Below, one piece after another: positions 47,024 through 55,539 of a DNA stretch of 64,000 bases. The position numbers and the translations under genes were made by a program. The notes under the pieces are model-generated. The model searched no databases and was not told where the DNA came from. It worked only from the letters and a program-made list of their open reading frames with translations. Source of the stretch: a bacterium C-53 (GTDB lineage: Bacteria; Bacillota; Clostridia; Lachnospirales; Lachnospiraceae); assembly GCA_003612525.1 (NCBI GenBank), contig RAZD01000009.1:62001-126000 (forward strand), given 5' to 3'. Numbering within the stretch: the first letter of the stretch is position 1; each line of letters opens with the position of its first letter.

Positions 47024-47758
47024 ATGAAGATAACAATTTGCGACGACAGTATTGAAGATCTGATAAAAATAGAGAAGTTCATACGAAAGTATGAAACCTC
47101 CCGTTCCTACACCGGCCTACAGATCGATAAATTTTCCGATGCTTCCAGACTATATAATAAAATATCAAAGAAAGAGCTTGCAGATATTTATATACTGGAT
47201 ATGATTATGCCGGAAATAACAGGTATCGATCTTGGCAGCCAGATCAGAAAACATGGCTCTGAAAATGTGATTATTTATATTACGTCATCAGACGATTTTG
47301 CGCTGGATGCGTATCATGTACATGCAGTGAGATACTTATTAAAACCGATTCGGGAAGATCTTTTATTTGAAGCGCTGGATTACGCCATGTCTTACACAAA
47401 AGTTAAACAGGGCCCTTCATTTTTAATAAAAACGAAAAAAGGTCTTGTGTCTATACCTTACTCCAAAATAGAATATATTGAAAATACATCTAGAATACTC
47501 GACATTCACCTTACGGATGGCGACAATGTAAAAAGTATTTTTATTCGAAAATCTTTTGATGAAGAAATTCGCGAACTGTTAAATAATGACAGTTTTATGC
47601 AAGTTCATAAATCTTTTTTGATTAATTTAAAATATGTAAAAAAATTGACGCAGAATAATGTTATTATGGAAAGCGGCAAAGATATTCCGGTAAGTAAGTC
47701 AAGAGCAACGGGGGTCAAAAAGGAATATCTCCTGTTTGTCTCAGAGCAATATAAATAG
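47024..47758 (+). CDS. LytTR-family response regulator (AgrA/ComE-like)
   Basis: A 244-residue regulator. The receiver domain has acidic CDDS, the likely phospho-acceptor Asp59 in YILDMIMPE, and LLKPI. The C-terminal LytTR DNA-binding domain has LVSIPYSKIEYIENTSR and FMQVHKSFLINLKYV. These regulators usually answer peptide signals. It is nine bases before its kinase gene. No agrB or agrD-like gene was found next to it. Confidence 0.93.
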   Translation: MKITICDDSIEDLIKIEKFIRKYETSRSYTGLQIDKFSDASRLYNKISKKELADIYILDMIMPEITGIDLGSQIRKHGSENVIIYITSSDDFALDAYHVHAVRYLLKPIREDLLFEALDYAMSYTKVKQGPSFLIKTKKGLVSIPYSKIEYIENTSRILDIHLTDGDNVKSIFIRKSFDEEIRELLNNDSFMQVHKSFLINLKYVKKLTQNNVIMESGKDIPVSKSRATGVKKEYLLFVSEQYK

Positions 47759-47767
47759 GGAGTCAGA

Positions 47768-49057
47768 ATGAATACTTATACAAATATTTCTTATATGATC
47801 AGCCATATATTTCTGATGCTGTTTTTCTATTTGTTTGCCGGACACAGATTTTCCAGAAGAAAAACAATTATCATCTGTCTATCCTCCTTTTTGCTCATAA
47901 CTACAACGGATAACCTGAAGTTAAACCTGTTTCCAAACAGTGGGTTATGTTATGTTATCGTGACCCTTTTTCAGATTTTCGTAACCCAGTTTACAGGAAT
48001 ATTCATCTCAAAAACCAGAGACAGCAAAGTTCTGTTTATGGGCCTCAGCGCATCCAACTACGTTATAGTCGGAAGCATTGCCTTTTCTATTTTGCATATT
48101 TACACAGATAATATCTTTCTTTCCCTGATCGGAAGTTTCATAGTGCACCTGGTTATCTTACTGTTCCTCTATTTTAGGATAAGGAGTATATGGCTCAAAT
48201 GCTATGAAAGAGAATATATGGACAGTTGGTGGGAATTGTGTCTCATTCCCGTATTTTTTTACTGCGGTTTTTGTTTTCTTGCCTTCTTTCCCAATACGCT
48301 GTATGAACACCCGGAAAATATTCTGGCTACCGTTATTTTTGTAATAACTATGTTCGTGTCCTACGTAGTTGTGCTCCGGTATGTAATAAGCGAGTCAAGC
48401 AGAGCGGGAACTTATTGGAAAAATGTTCTGTTTGAATCCTATATTAAGGGCCTTGAAAGTCAGTATTATCTGGTAGAACAGGCCGAGCAAAATCTGAAAA
48501 TATTACGCCATGACATGCGTCATTATTCTAACATGATTAATTCTCTGCTGGCGCAAAAAGAATACGACGAAATCAGGAAAATAACTGAACACATTAATGA
48601 TGTGGCTGATGATAATAAAATCACCCGGTACTGCGAAAATATGATCATAAACTCCATTATGTCTGAAATCATGGAAAAGGCACGTACTTTAGATATTGAT
48701 ATACAGCCGGATCTGCGCATTCCAAAGGAACTTCCTGTGAATGATTACGAATTTGCATCCGTTGTCAACAACCTGTTGGAAAATGCTCTGATCTGTGTTT
48801 CTGATTTAGTAAACAAAGAAAAATACGTCAGGGCAAAAATTCACTGTTCACAGGAATATCTGCTGGTCCAGGTTAAGAATGAATACGAAAAGGAAATTAT
48901 ATTCGACCCTTACACCGGATTGCCCAGAAGCAGAAAAGGCGAAAACCACGGTCTGGGAATGCAGAGTGTATCCGCTTTTTCGAATAAAATAGGCGGAAAT
49001 ATTGGCTGTTATTGTGAAAATGGTACTTTTAATATTGTAATATTTGCGAAATTTTAG
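47768..49057 (+). CDS. GHKL-type sensor histidine kinase (AgrC/ComD-like)
   Basis: A 429-residue kinase with six or so N-terminal membrane segments (residues 1-215) and a cytoplasmic part with the phospho-His motif LKILRHDMRHYSNM, NNLLENALICV and GLGMQSVSAF. This is the pattern of peptide-sensing kinases. It is directly downstream of its regulator gene and overlaps only an unlikely start of the next gene. Confidence 0.92.
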   Translation: MNTYTNISYMISHIFLMLFFYLFAGHRFSRRKTIIICLSSFLLITTTDNLKLNLFPNSGLCYVIVTLFQIFVTQFTGIFISKTRDSKVLFMGLSASNYVIVGSIAFSILHIYTDNIFLSLIGSFIVHLVILLFLYFRIRSIWLKCYEREYMDSWWELCLIPVFFYCGFCFLAFFPNTLYEHPENILATVIFVITMFVSYVVVLRYVISESSRAGTYWKNVLFESYIKGLESQYYLVEQAEQNLKILRHDMRHYSNMINSLLAQKEYDEIRKITEHINDVADDNKITRYCENMIINSIMSEIMEKARTLDIDIQPDLRIPKELPVNDYEFASVVNNLLENALICVSDLVNKEKYVRAKIHCSQEYLLVQVKNEYEKEIIFDPYTGLPRSRKGENHGLGMQSVSAFSNKIGGNIGCYCENGTFNIVIFAKF

Positions 49058-49145
49058 GGTGTTTTGCGAAGAAAAAGACATCTTAGCGAATGAAAGATAT
49101 AGTACAATAATGAAGATATCGTTATCCGCTAAAGAGGGATTTTTC

Positions 49146-51077
49146 ATGCAGAAAACTTTTATTAAATATACATTTATTATTATGACAGCCGCTATTTTAC
49201 TGATACTTTCCATCCACTTTCTGTTTAGTCTGCATTCACTCGAATCTCAGCAGTTCAATACGTTTTATACCAAAACAGAGCAAATGATACACACTCTGGA
49301 AAACAACCGATGGGAATTGCAGCTTCTGAACGAAAGCCTGAACGAAGACTATCTCACACGGGCACGGGCAGCGGCATATGTACTGGATAACCAGAATAAC
49401 GGGCGGATGAGCGTATCACAAATGCGGTATCTGGCCGATCTTCTGAATGTCGATGAGCTTCATGTCATTGATGAAAATGGAATTATTGTATCCGCATCCG
49501 TTGCAAAATACATTGGAATTGATATGGCAGACCATAAGCAGACAAGCGCATTTTTATCTATTTTGAAAAGTAATGACGAGAACGCCTATCTGATTCAGAA
49601 TGCCCAGCCAAATGCCGCTGAAAACAAAATTATGCAATATGTCGGAGTTGCCCGAAAAGCGCAGAAAGGAATCGTTCAGGTAGGATTTGAACCCACCCGG
49701 CAATTGGATGCAATATCAAGGAATACATACGATTATATTTTTTCAAAATTCCCCACGGACGTCGGTGAGGAACTTTTTGTGGTGGATACGACAACCGGAG
49801 CTGTTTTAGGACATTCAAACGGACTGGAAAAGGATTTTACAGCCGAATGTTATCAATTAGATCATCTGAGGGAATGCGATAAAGGAGCCTACAAAAAAGA
49901 TAACAGCGGACATCTTATGTATATTACAACCAGATTTTACGGAGATGTTTTACTGTGTACCGCTTATCCCCGCAATATCCTGATGCAGAAATTGTGGAAA
50001 AACATAATACCGTTTCTTTTCTATTTAATATTTATAGAGGCCGCCGTTATTCTTTTGTTAAATTATCTTGTCAAACAAAATGTAATCAATGGCATACATC
50101 ACATAATTAGAAATTTATATGAGATTACAAATGGCAATCTTGATACCATTGTTTCCGTAGGTGGAAACAATGAATTTGAAAAATTAAGCGCCGGTATCAA
50201 TACAATGGTTAAGAGCATTGTAAACCTTTCCAACCGAATCTCCGCCATTATAGAAGTAAGCGGGATCCCCCTTGCTGCTTTCGAATATGAAAGAGGAGTT
50301 AACCGTATGTTTACTACATCCGGACTCAGGGAACTGCTGAATCTTTCCGATGACAGAGCATCGCAGTTTTATAAATACCCCTATTTGTTTGACCAATATA
50401 TTCAAAGGCTCACCAGAGTTCCAATAGAGGGAGAGGAAGATATCTTTCAGGTGAATGATTCAAAATATGTAAGGATTCATTTATCAGAAACTTCAGGAGG
50501 GTATCTTGGCATCATAACCGACGTCACGAAAGATGTTCTTCAAAAGCAACAGATGCAATATGAAAATACACACGATCCGTTAACCGACTTGTACAAATTT
50601 GAACCATTTAAGCGGCACGCCGCTGATATCCTAGCGAAAATGCACGCTGACAAAGTATGTGCCATTGTCATGTTTGATCTCGATCATTTCAAAACCATTA
50701 ATGATTCTTTCGGGCATGATGCAGGAGATAAATATCTTCAGTCTTTCGCTGAAATTATGCATACCATGCCTGCCGATCATTTTCTCTGTGCGCGGCGTTC
50801 CGGCGATGAATTCTGCATGATGCTTTATAATTGCGGGAGCAGGGCTGAGTTAATCACTTATATGGATTCTTTCTATGAATCGCTGAACCAAAGCAAAGTT
50901 GCCTTATCCGAGACAGAAACAAAAGTTATAAGCGCTTCCGGCGGCTTTGCATGGACAGACAATCCCCAAAACGATATCTCCGATCTTCTGAGTTATGCGG
51001 ATGAGGCGCTTTATGAGGTGAAGAGAAGCACAAAAGGCTATTATTCGGAATATAAAAATATCTGCTCCACACAATAA
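49146..51077 (+). CDS. Membrane sensor with GGDEF domain (SGDEF variant)
   Basis: A 643-residue protein: membrane segment (about residues 9-28), extracytoplasmic Cache-like sensor, second membrane segment near residue 290, a HAMP-like linker, then a PAS-like region and a C-terminal GGDEF domain with FDLDHFKTINDSFGHDAGD and the signature RRSGDEF. The first Gly of GGDEF is Ser; SGDEF cyclases can be active in other bacteria. It would make cyclic di-GMP, or act as an effector. The ATG at 49146 has AGAGGG upstream; a start at 49044 overlaps the kinase and lacks a site. Confidence 0.87.
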   Translation: MQKTFIKYTFIIMTAAILLILSIHFLFSLHSLESQQFNTFYTKTEQMIHTLENNRWELQLLNESLNEDYLTRARAAAYVLDNQNNGRMSVSQMRYLADLLNVDELHVIDENGIIVSASVAKYIGIDMADHKQTSAFLSILKSNDENAYLIQNAQPNAAENKIMQYVGVARKAQKGIVQVGFEPTRQLDAISRNTYDYIFSKFPTDVGEELFVVDTTTGAVLGHSNGLEKDFTAECYQLDHLRECDKGAYKKDNSGHLMYITTRFYGDVLLCTAYPRNILMQKLWKNIIPFLFYLIFIEAAVILLLNYLVKQNVINGIHHIIRNLYEITNGNLDTIVSVGGNNEFEKLSAGINTMVKSIVNLSNRISAIIEVSGIPLAAFEYERGVNRMFTTSGLRELLNLSDDRASQFYKYPYLFDQYIQRLTRVPIEGEEDIFQVNDSKYVRIHLSETSGGYLGIITDVTKDVLQKQQMQYENTHDPLTDLYKFEPFKRHAADILAKMHADKVCAIVMFDLDHFKTINDSFGHDAGDKYLQSFAEIMHTMPADHFLCARRSGDEFCMMLYNCGSRAELITYMDSFYESLNQSKVALSETETKVISASGGFAWTDNPQNDISDLLSYADEALYEVKRSTKGYYSEYKNICSTQ

Positions 51078-51096
51078 ATGATGGGGCAGATATTTT
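51055..51096. terminator. Bidirectional terminator between convergent genes
   Basis: AAAATATCTGC and GCAGATATTTT form an 11-bp stem, extended by CTCCA/TGGGG-type pairs inside. T-rich flanks on both sides serve the GGDEF gene and the gene ending at 51098. Confidence 0.85.
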
Positions 51097-51097
51097 A

Positions 51098-51778
51098 TTA
51101 TTTATACCGTTCAATACTCCACGCCTGCAAAAAGCGGCTATATTCTCTCCGTCTGGCCGCCCACGCTTCCGTAAGCCGTTTCTGCTGAAGCTTCTTCTCG
51201 AAGATATGCTTCTCCAGCGCCCTCTTTTCAAGCAGTTTCTTATACTGTTCCTTTAATCTTCTCTTTCTTTCCGCCTTGCGCCGATTCTCTCTGTCCACCA
51301 GCTCCTGCTGCCGGCGCTCATCCTCCACGCAGGGCGGCCGCCAGCACTCTTCCCTATACTCCTCCCTTGACGCTCCAAAAGAAAGCGTAACATATTTTCC
51401 GCCACAGTGATTCCCCAGCGGGTCATACCTCATGCGGCATGCCATGATCGAGTGAAGAACCCACTTTTCATACTCCGGATCTTCCTTCATTGCAGCAAAG
51501 CCGGCCTCCGAAATCCGGATAGACACCATATCCTGACGGTTTGACGGATTTACGGGCATCTGCTGTATCTGTGCATAAATATACTGCTTATATTCTGTCA
51601 TCGTCATTTCCTTCACGGACTCGGGACGTTTATACTCAAACTCCGATCGGTCAATATCCTGTTCAAAGAGTTTGTCAATAAAGTCTTCCGTATATGTCTG
51701 ATCTCTTTGCGGCTCATTGAATTTTCTGATCTTTTCGTTTTCCCCCGCTGCAGGATTTATAATGATTGAATGATTCAT
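51098..51778 (-). CDS. Uncharacterised protein, possibly DUF6033-like
   Basis: A 226-residue soluble protein with no signal peptide. The middle contains MTEYKQYIYAQIQQM, VSIRISEAGFAAMKEDPEYE and YVTLSFGASREEYREECW, and the last third is a long charged, Arg/Lys-rich coiled coil. The middle resembles a family annotated DUF6033 in Lachnospiraceae, from memory only. The ATG at 51778 has GGGTGG close before it; the frame extends to 51862 with no better site. It shares a 91-base divergent region with the restriction locus. The function is unknown. Confidence 0.6.
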   Translation of the reverse strand: MNHSIIINPAAGENEKIRKFNEPQRDQTYTEDFIDKLFEQDIDRSEFEYKRPESVKEMTMTEYKQYIYAQIQQMPVNPSNRQDMVSIRISEAGFAAMKEDPEYEKWVLHSIMACRMRYDPLGNHCGGKYVTLSFGASREEYREECWRPPCVEDERRQQELVDRENRRKAERKRRLKEQYKKLLEKRALEKHIFEKKLQQKRLTEAWAARRREYSRFLQAWSIERYK

Positions 51779-51869
51779 AATCCACCCATACCTTCCCGGT
51801 AAGATGCGGCAAATGCCGCATGGTTGATATCCTCTTAGATTATATATCGGTATTTTATGCAAAGAAATT

Positions 51870-54005
51870 ATGAAAGAACATAAAACAGTACTAAAACTTG
51901 ATGTAAATAATTATTTTATGTTATACTTTTACTATTCTGGATTAGCAGAAAATCAATTGAACGATCATTCAAAAATACAATTTCCTACAATCAATCATTT
52001 TAAAGAATGGAGCAGATATATGATAAAATTATATGAAATTCTCAAAAGTACCTCTTACGATGACACACTGTTTTCGGAAGATACGGTTTCGGCAATAGAA
52101 TCTGCTATTTTTATCAAAACGGTAAAAGGTATTGAAACTCCGTATATGAAATGTCTGATCAGAGAAAAGGAAATTAAACTCATCCCTGAAGAGGTTGTCC
52201 GCCAATTATATATTTACAAATTAATTCACGAATACAATTACCCGGCGGACCGAATCCAGCTTGAAACACCAATTCACTTCGGACGCGAAACAAAAAGAGC
52301 AGACATAACCATTATGGACAAAGATTGTCCAACAGTCCCCTATATTATTGTGGAACTAAAAAAGCCTAAGCTCACTGACGGTAAAGAACAGCTCAAATCT
52401 TACTGCAATGCTACCGGCGCACCCATAGGAGTATGGACAAACGGCGAACAAATATCCTGTTATAACCGCAAGGACCCAAATTTTTTTGAAATGATCAGTG
52501 ATATTCCGAAGGCCGAACAAAAGCTTTCATATATTTTAAGTGAAAAATATACATATGACGACTTAAGGGCTCGTGATAAAATCAGCAAAGAAAAACGATC
52601 TCTCAGAAATCTCATAAAAGAAATGGAGGATGAGGTACTTGCAAGCGCGGGCGTAGATTCATTTGAAGAAATATTCAAACTGATATTTACCAAATTATAC
52701 GATGAGCTTGTTTGTGCCAATGATAAAACAGCTTATTTGAAATTTCGTAATAGCGGTGACACTGACTATGAATTGAAAGAGAAAATTCAATGCCTGTTTG
52801 ACGATGCAAAAAAGAAGTGGGAAGGTGTTTTTCCGGACGAAAGTAAGATCTTGTTGTCTCCCTCCCATCTTGCTGTATGTATTTCAACATTACAAGATAT
52901 TAAGTTATTCAATAACAATCTTGATGTGGTTGATGATGCTTTTGAGTATCTGATGAGTAAAGCTCAGAAAGGGGAAAAAGGGCAATACTTTACTCCTCGC
53001 TATGTAATTGACATGTGCGTAAAAATGATGAATCCGACAATCAATGATAAAATTATCGATACCGCATGCGGCAGTTCCGGTTTTACAGTTCATAGCATTT
53101 TCAAAGTTTGGAAAGAAATTCGGTTATCCAAAGGGCTCGAACCTGGTGAAGACTTTACAGCGCAGGAAAGAACAGAAGATGAGAGGGTTTATGTTCGCGA
53201 CAATGTATTCGCAATTGATTTTGATGAAAAAACAGTACGCGTAGCTCGTACACTTAATCTTATTGCGGGTGATGGACAGACAAATGTTCTACATCTTAAT
53301 ACACTTGATTATTCTCGCTGGAATGAAATTATAAAGCAGGAAGATTGGAATGATACCTACAACAAAGGATTTAAAAAACTTAAAAAAATGCAACCAAAAG
53401 GAAGTAATGATTTTAGCAGATTCGACTTTGACCTAGTTATGGCAAATCCACCATTTGCTGGAGATATAAAAGAGCAGACAATTCTTTCTCATTACGAACT
53501 TGCAAAAAACAATAAAGGCAAATGGCAAAAGAAAGTTGGCAGAGACATCTTGTTTATTGAACGAAATCTCAATTTCTTAAAACCAGGCGGCAGAATGGCA
53601 ATTGTGCTTCCACAGGGCCGTTTTAATAATGCAAATGATAAATATATCCGTGATTTTATTGCGGAACATTGCCGCATACTTGCAATTGTAGGTTTACACG
53701 GTAACGTCTTTAAACCTCACACAGCAGTAAAAACCTCAGTTTTATTTGTACAGAAGTGGGATGATGTACTATGCCCGAAAAAAGAAAACTACCCTATCTT
53801 TTTTGCCACCATGCAAAAACCAGGTAAAGATAATTCAGGAGAAAAAATTTATGTTAAAGATGAAAATGGGGAAATTATGCTCGATAATCACAACCATTTT
53901 ATCGTCGATCATGATTTATATAACCATGATAGTATGTTACAGGATGGTATTGCAGAAGCCTTTATTGAATTTGCTAAAAAGGAAGGATTGAGTTTTTTTC
54001 AATAA
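51870..54005 (+). CDS. Restriction-modification protein: HSDR_N-like nuclease domain fused to N6-adenine methylase
   Basis: A 711-residue protein. Residues 105-195 match the HSDR_N_2 nuclease-like domain: RADITI with Asp145, VELKK with Glu162 and Lys164, and QLKSY with Gln174, a PD-(D/E)xK site. Residues 360-690 are an HsdM-type methylase with YFTPR at 373, DTACGSSGF (SAM motif) and NPPFAG at 526 (catalytic). There is no helicase motor, so this is closer to type IIG/IIB enzymes such as BcgI-A than to type I. Base composition is more AT-rich than its neighbours, which suggests acquisition. It ends in a T7 run that begins the overlap with the specificity frame. Confidence 0.88.
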   Translation: MKEHKTVLKLDVNNYFMLYFYYSGLAENQLNDHSKIQFPTINHFKEWSRYMIKLYEILKSTSYDDTLFSEDTVSAIESAIFIKTVKGIETPYMKCLIREKEIKLIPEEVVRQLYIYKLIHEYNYPADRIQLETPIHFGRETKRADITIMDKDCPTVPYIIVELKKPKLTDGKEQLKSYCNATGAPIGVWTNGEQISCYNRKDPNFFEMISDIPKAEQKLSYILSEKYTYDDLRARDKISKEKRSLRNLIKEMEDEVLASAGVDSFEEIFKLIFTKLYDELVCANDKTAYLKFRNSGDTDYELKEKIQCLFDDAKKKWEGVFPDESKILLSPSHLAVCISTLQDIKLFNNNLDVVDDAFEYLMSKAQKGEKGQYFTPRYVIDMCVKMMNPTINDKIIDTACGSSGFTVHSIFKVWKEIRLSKGLEPGEDFTAQERTEDERVYVRDNVFAIDFDEKTVRVARTLNLIAGDGQTNVLHLNTLDYSRWNEIIKQEDWNDTYNKGFKKLKKMQPKGSNDFSRFDFDLVMANPPFAGDIKEQTILSHYELAKNNKGKWQKKVGRDILFIERNLNFLKPGGRMAIVLPQGRFNNANDKYIRDFIAEHCRILAIVGLHGNVFKPHTAVKTSVLFVQKWDDVLCPKKENYPIFFATMQKPGKDNSGEKIYVKDENGEIMLDNHNHFIVDHDLYNHDSMLQDGIAEAFIEFAKKEGLSFFQ

Positions 54006-54060
54006 GCCCGTCTATTGAACCGTTCAACAAAACCAAATATGAATCTTTGATGGATGGGCT
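53993..54060 (+). promoter_or_regulatory. Candidate -1 frameshift site and downstream RNA structure
   Basis: T TTT TTT (53993-53999) lies in the last codons of the methylase frame, read as a slippery heptamer. A -1 shift leads directly into the specificity frame, which is open from the slip point. Five bases downstream, AGCCCGTC (54005-54012) can pair with GATGGGCT (54053-54060; one GU pair), with a small inner stem TTGA/TCAA. This is the spacing of known -1 sites. The signals are seen; programmed shifting is inferred. Confidence 0.6.
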
Positions 54061-55465
54061 GGAATGTAGCGAAATTATGAAAACACAACTTGAATATTCA
54101 GGAAGAATAGATCCGGAATATTATCAAAAGAAATATATCCGTTATCAATCACTTGTGGAAAATTGCAGAAATTTTGAATTGAAAGAAAAAACCGATTTTA
54201 TAGTAGGCCCCTTCGGGTCTTCTTATAACACTGAAAACTATGTCCCAAATTCCGGTTATCGTTATGTTCGAGGACAAGATGTAAAACCATTTGTATTGAA
54301 AGACGACGATGCACGTTATATGACAAAGGAAGATTTTCACAGATTATCAAAATATGCGTTAAAAGAGAATGATATATTAGTTTCAGTAGTTGGCACATTA
54401 GGTAATGCATGTATTGTACAAAAAAAGGATATCCCTGGAATATTTAGTTGTAAAAGTACCGTACTGAGAACAAACGAAATGAATCCCTATTACTTACTGT
54501 CATATCTAAACTCAAAATTTGGCCATGATTTACTACTTCGAAAAGAAAGGGGTGCAATACAGAAAGGACTAAACCTGGGAGATTTGCACAGTTTATTGGT
54601 ACCGGTACTCACAAGCAATATTCAAACAATACTTGAATCAATGATAAAGCGTTCGTTAAATCAATTAGAACACGCAAAAAACATCTATAAATCTGCCGAA
54701 ACAACACTCCTTTACGAACTTGGCATTCAAACAGATGCATTTCCCAGTAGCACAATTTCCATAAAATCCTTCTCGCAAAGTTTATCTACTAGCGGCCGTT
54801 TAGATGCTGAATACTATCAAGCGAAATATGATTTTCTTTTTCATAAACTAAAACAATTTCCATGCAAAAAACTGGGCGGAAATCACGGAATTGTGACTAT
54901 TACTAAATCAATTGAGCCAGGAAGCACGGCATATCGAAAACAAGGAATTCCATTTATCCGCGTGGGAGATGTAACAAAATTTGGAATTTCTGAGCCCGAA
55001 ATCTTTTTACCAGAAGATATTGCAAAAGATGTTTCTTCATTGTATCCCAAAAAAGAAACAATCCTTTTTTCAAAAGATGGCAGTGCCGGCATTGCATATA
55101 AATTAGAAAAAGACAAAAAGTTGATTACTTCAGGGGCGCTATTGCATCTTACAGTATGCAATATGGAAGATGTGCTTCCCGATTATTTGACACTGGTATT
55201 AAATTCACCAGTCGTTCAACTCCAGGCTGAACGCGATTCTAATGGAGCAATCATTCAACATTGGAAACTTTCAGAAATTAAAAATGTTATAATTCCTGTT
55301 CTCAATAAAAATATACAAAAAGAAATTACTTCAAAAGTCCAGGAATCATTTGCTCTACGCCATCAATCTGAGCAATTCATGCAATACTCAAAGAAAGCTG
55401 TTGAAATCGCCATTGAACAAAATGAAGAAGCTGCAATTCAATGGTTGAAAGCGAAAGGGATTTAA
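54047..55465 (+). CDS. DNA specificity subunit (HsdS-like), possibly fused to the methylase by frameshift
   Basis: Two target-recognition domains in tandem (residues 1-215 and 235-440), each with an S-subunit pattern: RYVRGQDVKPF with ENDILVSVVGTLGN, and FIRVGDVTKFG with KETILFSKDGSAG, plus the spacer helices. The only starts are TTG 54047/ATG 54050, with no ribosome site. The frame is open back to the T7 run at 53993. With a -1 shift there the product would be one protein of about 1198 residues carrying nuclease, methylase and specificity. It ends at a terminator shared with the convergent ABC operon. Confidence 0.85.
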   Translation: MMDGLECSEIMKTQLEYSGRIDPEYYQKKYIRYQSLVENCRNFELKEKTDFIVGPFGSSYNTENYVPNSGYRYVRGQDVKPFVLKDDDARYMTKEDFHRLSKYALKENDILVSVVGTLGNACIVQKKDIPGIFSCKSTVLRTNEMNPYYLLSYLNSKFGHDLLLRKERGAIQKGLNLGDLHSLLVPVLTSNIQTILESMIKRSLNQLEHAKNIYKSAETTLLYELGIQTDAFPSSTISIKSFSQSLSTSGRLDAEYYQAKYDFLFHKLKQFPCKKLGGNHGIVTITKSIEPGSTAYRKQGIPFIRVGDVTKFGISEPEIFLPEDIAKDVSSLYPKKETILFSKDGSAGIAYKLEKDKKLITSGALLHLTVCNMEDVLPDYLTLVLNSPVVQLQAERDSNGAIIQHWKLSEIKNVIIPVLNKNIQKEITSKVQESFALRHQSEQFMQYSKKAVEIAIEQNEEAAIQWLKAKGI

Positions 55466-55491
55466 GCGCCACCACGATTGCAGAAGAATAC

Positions 55492-55530
55492 AGAAAAAAG
55501 GCATCTCCACTCCCCCGAAGATGCCCTTTC
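55492..55530. terminator. Terminator between restriction locus and ABC operon
   Basis: AAAGGCATCT-type stem (GGCATCT 55500-55506 with AGATGCC 55519-55525), flanked by A-run and TTTC, so usable in both directions. Confidence 0.78.
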
Positions 55531-55539
55531 TGTCAATTC

